Shown here one piece after another: positions 24,396-32,848 of a stretch of 64,000 bases of DNA. The position numbers and the translations under genes are program-made. The notes beneath the pieces are model-generated. The model did no database searches, was not told where the DNA came from, and saw only the letters and a program-made list of their open reading frames with translations. Numbering within the stretch: position 1 is the first letter of the stretch; every line of letters begins with the position of its first letter. The stretch is from Bacteroidales bacterium (GTDB lineage Bacteria > Bacteroidota > Bacteroidia > Bacteroidales > Muribaculaceae), in assembly GCA_003150235.1 (NCBI GenBank), contig QAMW01000043.1, positions 4,981-68,980 of the forward strand, read 5' to 3'.

Positions 24396-26927
24396 ATGAG
24401 TAATATTAAATCAACAATCTTGCCGTCGTGGTCAAAATACTTACTGATATTAGTTAGCAGCATACTGCTCGCTTGGCTTCTCGTACCTATTATCGACCTT
24501 ATTACTAACAAAATCGTCGGTCCATTTACGGAATTATTACCGTCTGGGAATAATATGATTGATTATCTTGTGAGCATGTGTGTATGCATAGTTTGTATTA
24601 CGATAATTATTTACATCAGAAAGTTAAAGCCGGCTATTACTAATTGGATAACTGCTATATATGGGGTAACCTTTGCGTTATCAATAATTTTGGCATGGGG
24701 ATTCGATAGGTTTATTTCAAATAAGTGGCATTTTCTTCCTCTTTTCGGCACAAGTGTTGCTATTGTAGACGTTTGTATCCTTACTTTATTTATCGTTTTG
24801 ACAATAATTGCATTTTATAATCTCCGAGGCAAACAGAATAAGAAAGGATGTCAGTGTGAGGATAATGAAAATTCGGCAAAAGAAGATTCAATGCAATCAG
24901 ATAGGCCAATACAGAACGAAGTCGATGATAAATTACAACGGTCTCCTTTTGCGAAAAAACTAATAAATAAAATTGAGAATTTAGATACATCCGAAGGAGC
25001 AAGATCTCTTGCAATAACAGCTTCGTGGGGAAACGGTAAAACATCTTTCCTTAATCTTGTAAAAAATGGATTGCAGAAAGATAAATACTATATTGTGGAT
25101 ATTATTCCTTGGAATCTTAATCCAGAAAAAAGTATAACTGCTCATTTTTTTGAAGAAATAATAAAGGCATTTGGAGGGATTGACAACCAAATTGCCAGGT
25201 ATCTCAAACAATACTCTGATATGCTTGCTTCTGTAAATCTTGGCTTTTTTTCATCAATATTCTCTAATATATCTCTTCCAGCCATGGCACAGAAAATATC
25301 TGAAGCCATGATAAATAGAGACATCAAAGTTGTGGTCGTATTTGACGATATAGATCGTTTGGAAGCTTCAGAAATAGAGGAAGTATTCAGAATAATTAGA
25401 GGAAGTGCAAATTTCAAAAACTTTATATTCATTAGTGCATTTGACAAAAGATATGTACAACAAGCTCTACAGAACTCCAATGCTGCATTCAATGAGCATT
25501 ATATTGAAAAGTTCTTTGAAATGGAATTTCCGTTGCCTGAAATTAGGAAGGACCGTATTGAATCCATAATACTGGATAATATTAGCTGGATGTCTGAAAA
25601 AGACCAAACTGAATTTCAAAAATATATAACACATGATACATCATGGATGGGTGGCGTATCACCGTACGCTCCGCTGACAAATCTTCGCATAATCTACAGA
25701 TGGCTCAATTCTCTTAAATATAAATATGAAATATTAAGAGAAGAATGTGTGATTTCAGATTTAGCCGATCTTGAAATGCTAAATCTATTATATCCACAAG
25801 TTTATACATTATTAGCCTCAGAATACGAAACTTTCTTTGAATGTGAAAGTTATCAAAACACATATAAACTTTGGGATGAATCAATGAAGGTTTCCTCCGA
25901 GTCTGACTGGATTAGACATCAAAAGCAAAAGACAAAACGTAATTTATTGAATCATTGTAAAGATGAATTTAAGATGTCGTCCGTCCAAATCCAAAGGCTA
26001 AACACAATTCTCGAACGGATAGTCCCCAAGCATCGTTATCATGGAGAGCCAAAAGCATTCTCAAACCCCAATTATACACAACGATATTTTGATAGCATTC
26101 TTGCCCAAACGGATATCCCACAGTCAAAATTTGATGATATGGTTGCTGGAAAAGAGTCATATAAGGAATTTATTGAGAACGATAAGGATCAGATATTTTC
26201 CCACTCGCTATTACTAATGTGTTTTGAATTCAGGCCCAAAAATCTAAATGAGCTTAGAAATCTTCTGGAGATAATTTTCTATGCTTTTTGTCACTACGAC
26301 AGATTTGGACTGTCTTACTATACAATAAGAGATAAAATGTATTCATTTGATCTTTCTAAGGAAGATAAGAAAACATTATTCTCAAATTTAATTATAAACA
26401 ACAAATTCTCTAACCATGTTTATATGTCTCTCATACCTTCCAGTTATTCAGAACGCCAGGGATGGCTTGACATATTCTCGAAGGAGGAGTGCAATCATAT
26501 GATGACGATTCTTTTTGATAAAGCTATAGAGGAGGGGTATTCAGTTGATGAACTCTCAACACTATACTATTATGCAAAAGAAAAAGATAAAGAAGAGGAT
26601 GTTGAATTAAGCTATGTTTGTAAGATTGAAAAAATTAAAAATACTTATAAGAAAATATTAGCTCAATCTACTCTGAAAAATTTATCATACTTGATTTATA
26701 CTCAGCATCCTGACGATAATAAGTTTTATCCGTCTACAGATTTCGTTCAGCTTTGGGGTGACTGGGATTCATTTAATTCATATATGAATGAGCTTGGATT
26801 AGTCAATGAACAAGCAAGTCCAGCGGACGACTGGATAGAATTTGAGACATTCATAAAAGAATGGGAAAGTAATAATAAAGTACCAATCCCATTCTCTTTT
26901 AATCACATCAATATTTCAAAGAACTGA
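24396..26927 (+). CDS. Membrane-anchored KAP-type P-loop NTPase
   Basis: 843 residues. Four membrane segments fill the first 150 residues (YLLILVSSILLAWLLVPII, YLVSMCVCIVCITIIIYI, YGVTFALSIILAWGF, VDVCILTLFIVLTIIAF). The cytoplasmic ATPase then has Walker A in TASWGNGKTSFL near residue 209 and Walker B in VVVFDDIDRLEASEIEEVF near 313, followed by FIFISAFDKRYV (sensor-like), which is the KAP/STAND signature. The C-terminal 450 residues are helical and unrecognised. KAP ATPases take part in phage exclusion. In the best known, the membrane helices sit within the P-loop domain; here they precede it. The gene is the last of the operon and adjoins the SIR2 gene, so a SIR2 effector with a membrane sensor ATPase is a sensible model. 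Confidence 0.85.
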   Translation: MSNIKSTILPSWSKYLLILVSSILLAWLLVPIIDLITNKIVGPFTELLPSGNNMIDYLVSMCVCIVCITIIIYIRKLKPAITNWITAIYGVTFALSIILAWGFDRFISNKWHFLPLFGTSVAIVDVCILTLFIVLTIIAFYNLRGKQNKKGCQCEDNENSAKEDSMQSDRPIQNEVDDKLQRSPFAKKLINKIENLDTSEGARSLAITASWGNGKTSFLNLVKNGLQKDKYYIVDIIPWNLNPEKSITAHFFEEIIKAFGGIDNQIARYLKQYSDMLASVNLGFFSSIFSNISLPAMAQKISEAMINRDIKVVVVFDDIDRLEASEIEEVFRIIRGSANFKNFIFISAFDKRYVQQALQNSNAAFNEHYIEKFFEMEFPLPEIRKDRIESIILDNISWMSEKDQTEFQKYITHDTSWMGGVSPYAPLTNLRIIYRWLNSLKYKYEILREECVISDLADLEMLNLLYPQVYTLLASEYETFFECESYQNTYKLWDESMKVSSESDWIRHQKQKTKRNLLNHCKDEFKMSSVQIQRLNTILERIVPKHRYHGEPKAFSNPNYTQRYFDSILAQTDIPQSKFDDMVAGKESYKEFIENDKDQIFSHSLLLMCFEFRPKNLNELRNLLEIIFYAFCHYDRFGLSYYTIRDKMYSFDLSKEDKKTLFSNLIINNKFSNHVYMSLIPSSYSERQGWLDIFSKEECNHMMTILFDKAIEEGYSVDELSTLYYYAKEKDKEEDVELSYVCKIEKIKNTYKKILAQSTLKNLSYLIYTQHPDDNKFYPSTDFVQLWGDWDSFNSYMNELGLVNEQASPADDWIEFETFIKEWESNNKVPIPFSFNHINISKN

Positions 26928-27012
26928 CGCCATATTTGTTTTAATAAAGGACTACAATACATATCGTTATATATGAAAAGCAATTCCATTGAAATTTAAT
27001 TTTTATTGATTT

Positions 27013-27272
27013 ATGGATAATGATCTTGACATACATCTTAAGGATTATCAAGCTTCGGGCGTCGAAGATCAGGTGGACTATCAGAAGATCTACCTTTATT
27101 CCGTTGTGGCCCATTCCACAGCCATTGAAAGTTCTACAGTTCCCGAAAAAGATAATCAATTTCTTTTCGATGAGGGCATCGCCGCTTAGGACGCTCTTTG
27201 ACTGAACAGATGATTAATGTCAATCTGAAAGACGCTTATCTGCATGTGTTCGGCTTAGCTTCTGATAAGTAA
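27013..27272 (+). pseudogene. Fic-family remnant (family B), N-terminal part, frameshifted
   Basis: From the ATG at 27013, 58 residues run to a TAG at 27187: YLYSVVAHSTAIESSTVPE, then NQFLFDEGIAA. After a one-base shift the frame continues GRSLTEQMINVNLKDAYLHVFGLASDK to a TAA at 27270. This is the start of a Fic/DOC protein in which TAIE(G/S) is the inhibitory-helix motif. The catalytic core is missing entirely. The N-terminal half matches the fragment at 28389-28562, so the intact Fic gene between them is bracketed by two copies of the same relic. Confidence 0.8.
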
Positions 27273-27301
27273 TTTATAGATGGATAAATCTGAATTTAAC
27301 T

Positions 27302-28402
27302 ATGACATACGAAGACAGATATAAGGAGTTTGAGCAGTATCTTGCTTCTGGGGAACCAGGAGTGGAGCAGCGTGCGCGTAACTGGTCGATGGCTATCGGT
27401 TTGCAGGATGTTGACCGATTGAAGCCGTCGGAGTTTCTGCTTGAACAGGCAAAGGCAAATATCGAGGGCAAGATTTCGAGCGAGGAGGTCGGCAAGCGGC
27501 TTGAGGAGTATTATAGCCAAAAGTCAGTCCGTGAGAAAGCGGAGGCCGACGGAACCTTTGAGGCAGACCGAGTGGCTGACCGAATTAATCTTCTTTTGGC
27601 GGAGAAGGCGTTTACGTTCTCTCCAAAGGAGTTATCGCACATTCATAACTTCCTTTTCAAAGATGTTTTGCCTCATGCCGGACAGTTCCGCAAATATAAC
27701 ATCACTAAGAATCAGTGGATTCTTGACGGCGATACAATCAGCTATGGTAGTGCGGATTCTTTGTCAGAACTTCTGAATTATGATTTCGGCGAGGAGAAGA
27801 AGTTTGATTATAGTACGGTGTCTTCGGTCGACGCTATCAGGCATATCGTACGGTTCATTTCAGGCATCTGGCAGATTCACGCTTTCGGCGAAGGTAACAC
27901 ACGCACCACTGCAGTGTTCCTAATCAAATATCTCAGAAGTTTCGGTTTCGAGGTCAATAACGAGAGCTTTGAAAAGCACTCATGGTTCTTCCGCAACGCT
28001 CTCGTCCGTTCACAATACGAAAATATCCCCAAAAGTATCCATCGCACCTTTGAGCCATTGGAGCGATTTATGAATTTTGCCGTTTTCGGGATTCCTGCCG
28101 ATCTTCGCAACCGCACTCTACACATTCGTTGGGAAGAGGCTAAACCTCAAAACGTGGTTGCTAAACGTCAGAATGATGTTTTGGAAACATCATTACACGC
28201 ACTGCTTTCGCTGAAAGAAATGGCTGTAATACGACAGATTAAGGACAATCCAAACATATCCATTACGGTCATAGCTGCCAAAACTCGCCTCTCCAAAAGT
28301 ACAATCGACCGCACAATCCGCGCACTAAAAGAGAAAGGATTACTGACCCGTACCGGTGCCAAAAATAACGCCACTTGGATAATTAATTATGAACAAGGTT
28401 GA
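27302..28402 (+). CDS. Fic-domain protein with N-terminal VbhA-like antitoxin helix and C-terminal winged helix
   Basis: 366 residues. Residues 1-70 (NWSMAIGLQDVDRLKPSEFL, then ANIEGKISSEEVGKRLEEYY) match the VbhA-like N-terminal segment. The Fic core carries HAFGEGNTRTTAVF near residue 195, with the catalytic His and the phosphate loop. The C-terminus is a winged helix (SITVIAAKTRLSKSTIDRTI). Fic enzymes transfer AMP or other groups to target hydroxyls, and the N-terminal helix restrains them. The canonical S/TxxxE(G/N) inhibitory Glu is not obvious (SMAIGL). The gene appears intact. The next ATG, of a Fic fragment, overlaps its end by 14 bases. Confidence 0.88.
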   Translation: MTYEDRYKEFEQYLASGEPGVEQRARNWSMAIGLQDVDRLKPSEFLLEQAKANIEGKISSEEVGKRLEEYYSQKSVREKAEADGTFEADRVADRINLLLAEKAFTFSPKELSHIHNFLFKDVLPHAGQFRKYNITKNQWILDGDTISYGSADSLSELLNYDFGEEKKFDYSTVSSVDAIRHIVRFISGIWQIHAFGEGNTRTTAVFLIKYLRSFGFEVNNESFEKHSWFFRNALVRSQYENIPKSIHRTFEPLERFMNFAVFGIPADLRNRTLHIRWEEAKPQNVVAKRQNDVLETSLHALLSLKEMAVIRQIKDNPNISITVIAAKTRLSKSTIDRTIRALKEKGLLTRTGAKNNATWIINYEQG

Positions 28403-28562
28403 CATACATATTGAGGAGGCTCTTAAAGCATATCTGGCTTCGGGAGTCGAGGCTCAGGTGGACTATCAGAAGTTCTACCTATATTCCATCGTGAACCATT
28501 CCACTGCCATTGAGGGTTCTACCGTCCGGCGTTTTGAAAACGCTAATATTATCAATGTATAA
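28389..28562 (+). pseudogene. Fic-family remnant (family B), second copy, only the inhibitory N-terminus
   Basis: 57 residues, MNKVDIHIEEALKAYLASG, then YLYSIVNHSTAIEGSTV, which stop after 12 unrelated residues at a TAA (28560-28562). It overlaps the end of the intact fic by 14 bases in the arrangement of a fic-fic operon. The inhibitory motif STAIEG remains while the whole Fic core is gone, so a short antitoxin-like peptide could still be made. The copy at 27013-27272 has nearly the same 40 residues. Confidence 0.75.
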
Positions 28563-28567
28563 TAAAA

Positions 28568-28597
28568 CGCCCCAAACCGAATCATTGGCTTGGGGCG
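28568..28597. terminator. Bidirectional terminator between the fic region and the minus-strand cluster
   Basis: CGCCCCAA (28568-28575) pairs with TTGGGGCG (28590-28597), and two more G-C pairs lie inside. On the minus strand the hairpin is followed by TTTTATTA, 17 bases past the stop of the 28615 gene. Confidence 0.75.
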
Positions 28598-28614
28598 GTC
28601 TGAACAGTGAGGTT

Positions 28615-29217
28615 TTATTCATCATCAATATTCAAGGCACTCCAATCTTTCGACTGGAATTCCTCTTCAAAGACTTGAAGCTCTTGTTGAAGTCGCTTTT
28701 GCATCGTTTCTTCAGAGTCATCGCCGCTCATCATCCAGTCCACACGCTGTGCATAAATTTCAGCTATGCGGAGCTGACGGTATGCATCTTTCATTGTTTC
28801 CAACGTTGAGTCTTCAAGTTCAAGGACATCTACATCATAAGGATAATGATCATAGACGCAATGCTTAATAGCATATAACACGGGAATACTCTCACCGTCT
28901 TTAGTTCTGCCCATAAATTTCACCTTCGATTGGAAAGTGATATCAACTTTGAAAAAGCGTTCAGCATATTTCGTTTCAGCTCTTACCACCTCTTCGCGCT
29001 GCGTCAGATATGCTTCAGCCTCTTCGAATGATTCAAATTTCCTATAGTATCCCAGATATGTATGAGAAGATACATAGCAATCCATCTCATCAATAGTCCA
29101 GTAATCTTCGCGGACCATCTTGGGCTTTGGTTGAAGAGCCATCGCGATGTCTCGCTCGATTGTATCAGCAATTTCGCGAATCCAAAATTGCTTATGGTCA
29201 AAATGTCCTCCGCTCAT
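28615..29217 (-). CDS. Unknown 200-residue protein, last gene of the phosphoesterase cluster
   Basis: It begins MSGGHFDHKQFWIREIADTI and is rich in Asp/Glu, Tyr and Trp; it has no membrane segment, and I do not recognise the family. The start overlaps the stop of the phosphoesterase gene by 4 bases (ATGA type), so translation is coupled. A DYWTIDEMDCYVSSHTYLGY segment and a central FFKVDITFQSKVKFMGRTKDGE stretch suggest a compact alpha/beta fold. MSGGHFDY-type openings occur in small uncharacterised phage and bacterial proteins. It probably works with the two phosphoesterases. Confidence 0.65.
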   Translation of the reverse strand: MSGGHFDHKQFWIREIADTIERDIAMALQPKPKMVREDYWTIDEMDCYVSSHTYLGYYRKFESFEEAEAYLTQREEVVRAETKYAERFFKVDITFQSKVKFMGRTKDGESIPVLYAIKHCVYDHYPYDVDVLELEDSTLETMKDAYRQLRIAEIYAQRVDWMMSGDDSEETMQKRLQQELQVFEEEFQSKDWSALNIDDE

Positions 29218-29816
29218 AATTTTGTCATTTGTTTAGAGTTTTGCTCAATCTGCCGTTGAATCCTGGCGCGTACCTCATCGAAAGACAGGGGTGTGAAGTT
29301 GTTATTGTCAACGTCGACATCAAGCTGTGTCGGGAAAAGATATTGGAGTCGTCCTGCATCAATACCGGTATTGGATGGACGGGTATGGACGTGACCAAAC
29401 AACTGCCAAACGTCGTTATGATAGCCACCATCAAAGCACAGATAGGGAAAGTGGTTCAGGTAGATTCTCTTCTTGCCGACCTGAATGCAAATCGACATTG
29501 CAACGTGCTCGAACTTGTCTATGAATCCTTGTCGGATATTCTTGAGGTCGTGATTGCCGAGAATAAGGTAGATTCTGCCATTTAGACGGTCGAGAATCTT
29601 ATTCCACTCTTCAGCTCCACCGAGACAGAAATCTCCGAGATGGAAGATTACATCATCAGGGTCTACTACACTGTTCCAGTTGGAGATGATGGTTTCGTTC
29701 ATCTGATCGACAGTCTTGAACGGGCGATTGCAATATTGCAGTATGTTGGTATGGTTGAAATGGGTGTCGGAAGTGAAAAACAACCGATCACCGTCAAACT
29801 TGAAGTTCATTGTCAT
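29214..29816 (-). CDS. Calcineurin-like metallophosphoesterase (short, SpoIID/YfcE-like type)
   Basis: 200 residues with the dimetal site complete: FTSDTHFNHTNIL (DxH), HLGDFCLGG (GDxx), LILGNHDLKN (GNHD), LNHFPYLC (H) and LFGHVHTRPS (GHxH). The compact size and DTHFxH opening fit the family often annotated as phosphoesterase or hydrolase in phages and plasmids. The ORF overlaps the upstream phosphoesterase by 23 bases and the downstream gene by 4 bases. The substrate is unknown; candidates are nucleotides, cyclic nucleotides or DNA ends. Confidence 0.85.
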   Translation of the reverse strand: MTMNFKFDGDRLFFTSDTHFNHTNILQYCNRPFKTVDQMNETIISNWNSVVDPDDVIFHLGDFCLGGAEEWNKILDRLNGRIYLILGNHDLKNIRQGFIDKFEHVAMSICIQVGKKRIYLNHFPYLCFDGGYHNDVWQLFGHVHTRPSNTGIDAGRLQYLFPTQLDVDVDNNNFTPLSFDEVRARIQRQIEQNSKQMTKL

Positions 29817-30579
29817 TGATTTCTATTATGGCATCCCGGCGGAAATCAGCCTGTTCACCATGAAAGGTGTAACCAAGCTGATTGCAGATGCACCGGGTAT
29901 TGCCGATGGTTTTGTTTATGTTTCGATGCGAATGGCCGTATATCCAGTATTCGATACGGCTACTGGCGATAAAGTCGCCAAGTTCGGATGTAAAGGCCCC
30001 GTTTATCGGGCTCCCCTTGAACTCGTCTGCCATCAGCTCGAACGACGGCACATGGTGAGTAGCGACGATAATGTGCTCCGCATTACTCTGCTCTACACTT
30101 CTCTCGATAAACTCACGGCAACGCTCATGCTCCTGATTGAAGCGCTGAGCCGAAAGACGGAACTGTCCGTTTCGGATACGGTGGAAGTCCGTTACTCCAC
30201 GTTCGGTCTGATACTCATCCCATGGATGAATCATCGCCCAAAGGGTTGAAGCTATGAGATCGATGTTCGGAGTCAACGGAATCACACAGTTATAGTAGAC
30301 TTTGACATTGTGCCGAATATCGAGCTGCCAGCCTTCGCAAAGGTCGTTAATGTCGAAGCTCTTGTATAGCTCATGATTGCCAGGGATGACGATAGTCTGC
30401 CTAAACGACTCGGCACACCAGTCCCAGAAGGGATGATGCTCATAGTTGTCATCGCCAAGATAGCCGATGTCGCCGACCAATATCAGAACATCGCCGACTG
30501 CTACCAGCGGATTCTCTTTCAGCCAACGGCTGTTTTCATGAAACTCCAAGTGGAGGTCAGATGCGTATTGTATTTTCAT
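29794..30579 (-). CDS. Second calcineurin-like metallophosphoesterase
   Basis: 261 residues with ASDLHLEFHENSRWL (DxH), ILVGDIGYLGDD (GDI), VIPGNHELYK (GNHE), VATHHVPSFEL (H) and YGHSHRNINK (GHSH). The Ser-His in the last motif and the longer middle part distinguish it from its neighbour. It matches uncharacterised metallophosphoesterases of the 3',5'-cyclic-nucleotide or ICC type. Its C-terminus overlaps the start of the next phosphoesterase by 23 bases. It is separated by only 25 bases from the preceding unknown gene, so all four genes form one transcription unit. Confidence 0.85.
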   Translation of the reverse strand: MKIQYASDLHLEFHENSRWLKENPLVAVGDVLILVGDIGYLGDDNYEHHPFWDWCAESFRQTIVIPGNHELYKSFDINDLCEGWQLDIRHNVKVYYNCVIPLTPNIDLIASTLWAMIHPWDEYQTERGVTDFHRIRNGQFRLSAQRFNQEHERCREFIERSVEQSNAEHIIVATHHVPSFELMADEFKGSPINGAFTSELGDFIASSRIEYWIYGHSHRNINKTIGNTRCICNQLGYTFHGEQADFRRDAIIEINDNELQV

Positions 30580-30604
30580 AACTCTTTCTTTTTTTGTTAA
30601 GTTG

Positions 30605-31728
30605 TTAAACGAGAGGGCTTACTCTTTCAATCCTGTTCCATTTAGTGTTTGCAATTATTTTCTTGATAACATCCTTGCCGATTTCATCAGAATAAGGGAG
30701 CTTCATCTGGCTACCGATGTCATCACCTTGCATATACCTGTACGCATAAGTGGTAATCTCAACATAGTCGGTCTCTTTCAAGATGCCGAGTATGTGGGAC
30801 ACTTCTCCCAACTCCACTGATATTCCGGCGTCAGACAATCCTACGACAGCCTTAAGGCAATCATCAAGATTCCAATAACTGTTGGTACTGACATAGAAAT
30901 GCCAATAGCCGTTGTTATTCACGGGCGATAAGTGGACTCTCGCATATACCACGTCGTAACCATGAAAAGGCATTACATCGACCTTCCATCGCTTGAAATC
31001 ATCTTCGGAATCGAGATTGTATTCTTTTATCCCAAACCCTTTGCTTGAATGTCGGAAGACTTCGATATCATCTCCCGACTGCTCACCATATACAGCCTCG
31101 TATGCTATGCGCCAGTAGCGCATATAGCGTCTGAGTGTCATCTCGGAGAACTGCGTAGGTTCAGGCAGAGTCTCATATATGCGGATTACCTTTTGCAAGT
31201 CTATACCTTCATAACTATTATCCGGTATCAGAGAATTCAGAATTGAGCGCTTTATCAATCCTTCCCTGCGATAGTAACTCAGATATTTCTCAACATATGA
31301 ATTATACTGTTCCGGGTCAGACAAGATATTGTCAACGAGTCCGACAACATATTTCTCGATCTTTGAGAATATTTCGATGAGTTCATCTTCGTAGAAACAG
31401 CGACTGGAATTGCAATCTTCCTTGTCAGAGAATACATAACGGTCATGAATGTCTCCAGTGATATAAAGATAGTGGCAGTCATTATAGGTCGAGACAGACA
31501 GTCTGTACCACTCCCACTTCTTACCCTTGACCTCAAACCAAAGACTTCTCCGTTCATCATCACCCATAGGGGCAAGACGTCCCATCGCTCCATGTATGCT
31601 GCGTATGCTTTCAGCACACTTCCTGAAACAACAGTCACGTCAAGAAAGCGACTTATAGGGAGATGAAAAATGTCTGACTGAATCAGAGCATTCTGGCGAT
31701 ATAATTTCTTTTGATCATTAAACTTCAT
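30605..31728 (-). pseudogene. Unknown protein of the phosphoesterase cluster, apparently split by a one-base frameshift
   Basis: The main ORF runs from 31585 to 30605 (326 residues, from MGRLAPMGDDERRSL). An upstream ORF in another frame begins at 31728 (MKFNDQKKLYRQNALIQSDI) and runs protein-like to about SVLKAYAAYMERW before the frame is lost. Joining the two between about 31590 and 31650 gives a single protein of about 374 residues. The product is tyrosine- and tryptophan-rich, without membrane segments or a catalytic motif that I recognise. It is the first gene of the cluster. If the frameshift is a real mutation, the 326-residue part may still be translated from 31585. Confidence 0.55.
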
Positions 31729-31820
31729 TGTAAATTGGTGTTATGCGCCTTATAGGTGCGATTATTGAAATATGTGTCCGCAGCTAATCGCGATGGAGAA
31801 GGTTATATCGGTGAGGACAC

Positions 31821-31864
31821 AAAAAACGACTGTCGGGAAGCTTGGCAAGGACTTTCCGACAGTC
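31821..31864 (-). terminator. Strong terminator of the small transcription unit
   Basis: GACTGTCGG...(31828-31840) pairs with ...CCGACAGTC (31852-31864) in a 13-base stem with one mismatch or bulge region. On the minus strand it is followed by GTTTTTTG. It terminates leftward transcription from the promoter at 32074-32105. Confidence 0.8.
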
Positions 31865-31893
31865 GATATATCTCAGTAGCCTGTATTTGTAGA

Positions 31894-32052
31894 CTAACTT
31901 ATGTCAGTTGGGTTACTGAAACGAACCGGTCGGACAGTTCCGCAATATGATGTGCATGTTGTTGACAGCATAAGTACACAAGCATTGCGTTCAAAACCTT
32001 TTAAGCTCTGAATACCTTTGCTAATTAATATGTTGCAATGCTGTCTTGTCAT
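31894..32052 (-). CDS. Stand-alone small protein with its own promoter and terminator
   Basis: 52 residues from the ATG at 32052 (MTRQHCNILISKGIQSLKGF, then ERNACVLMLSTTCTSYCGTV and RPVRFSNPTDIS). It has four cysteines, is basic, and has no membrane segment. I do not recognise it. It is listed because it has a full transcription unit: a canonical promoter on the minus strand, a leader of about 15 bases, the ORF, then a strong terminator 30 bases after the stop. The transcript would be only about 245 bases, so a regulatory RNA or leader peptide is an alternative. A toxin, an anti-CRISPR-type protein and a RiPP precursor are all possible and undecided. Confidence 0.5.
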   Translation of the reverse strand: MTRQHCNILISKGIQSLKGFERNACVLMLSTTCTSYCGTVRPVRFSNPTDIS

Positions 32053-32073
32053 TTGCTTCAGATTTTGTGGGCG

Positions 32074-32105
32074 CAAAGTTAATTCTTTTTCACAAATCCA
32101 CCAAA
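32074..32105 (-). promoter_or_regulatory. Canonical promoter of the small unit, minus strand
   Basis: On the minus strand, TTTG (32105-32102), a 20-base spacer, then TAACTTTG (32081-32074). Predicted transcription starts near 32067. Confidence 0.7.
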
Positions 32106-32107
32106 TA
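32086..32107. repeat. 22-base direct repeat, left copy
   Basis: TTTTTCACAAATCCACCAAATA split over the 22 bases 32086-32107 is repeated exactly, in the same orientation, at 40949-40970. This copy covers the -33 box of the small unit's promoter. The two copies bracket 8.9 kb of accessory genes. Confidence 0.75.
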
Positions 32108-32118
32108 AATTTTTACGA

Positions 32119-32143
32119 GTGATTTAAAAATCACGTATATTTG
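32119..32143 (+). promoter_or_regulatory. Dyad and -7 box before the broken PNPOx gene
   Basis: GTGATTT-AA-AAATCAC (32119-32134) is a 7-base dyad directly before TATATTTG (32136-32143). The -33 box is not clear. It drives transcription to the right, divergent from the small unit. Confidence 0.4.
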
Positions 32144-32221
32144 TTGGTATATTATGATGAGGTATGGACTATTTTATCATATTGTATTTTTAGGCAAAAA
32201 CTTACATTAAGGTAGATTATT

Positions 32222-32704
32222 ATGAGGACTATGAGGAAAACTGCGAGGCAAAGAGACGCCGAGTGGGCATTGGAAGTATTTGATAAGGCGCCGTATGTGA
32301 CCGTGAGCATGACGCGTCCCGACGGCACGCCGTATAGCTTGCCACTCTCAGTCGTTCGCCGCGACGGACAGACATTCTATTTCCATTGTGCGTCCGAAGG
32401 CGAGAAAATCGACTGTATCAAAGCGAATCCGGTAGTCAGTCTGTTGGCTGTGAGCAAATGTATGCCTGTGTTCGAGGAAGAGAAACTTAACTTCACCGAA
32501 CATTATCATTCAGCCATCGCTGTCGGGCACGCGGAAATAGTAACGGATAATAGCGAAAAGACATAAGCGCAGCGCTTACTGTGCCAATGCTTTCTTCCGA
32601 AATATATGAATCATTTCGATGACGCAATTGTCCGAAGCCTCGACCGTACGACGGTTGTAAGAATATCGCTTTCCGAGCCTCCCGTCGGAAAGTGCAAACC
32701 CTGA
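32222..32704 (+). pseudogene. Pyridoxamine 5'-phosphate oxidase-fold flavin protein, broken by one in-frame TAA
   Basis: Residues 1-114 (ALEVFDKAPYVTVSMTRPDG, LPLSVVRRDGQTFYFHCASE) are the FMN-binding split-barrel fold of the nitroimidazole-resistance/NimA-like group. A TAA at 32564-32566 interrupts it. The same frame then continues AQRLLCQCFLPKYMNHFDDA and TTVVRISLSEPPVGKCKP to a TGA at 32702, which is the normal C-terminal end of the family. So a single nonsense change has removed about 45 of 160 residues. The last helix and strand complete the barrel, so the 114-residue product is probably inactive. Confidence 0.8.
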
Positions 32705-32810
32705 CGAAATAATCGTTAATTCATTCGACTTCACCTGTGCCCTCCTGACTTTGACAATGAGGCACCCAAATTCATACTTAATTTTCACCGCTTTTTACCA
32801 TAAAATTTGT

Positions 32811-32842
32811 TTTGGGTAAATCAAAGATTTTTCCTATTTTTG
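32811..32842 (+). promoter_or_regulatory. Canonical promoter with no gene behind it
   Basis: TTTG at 32811-32814, a 20-base spacer, then TATTTTTG at 32835-32842. Predicted start is near 32849. No ORF of useful length follows before the terminator at 33060. Confidence 0.65.
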
Positions 32843-32848
32843 CAATAG

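Noticed and set aside
31756..31950. 64-residue plus-strand ORF
   Set aside because: It runs across the strong terminator hairpin and opposite the small gene with a good promoter; it is probably accidental.
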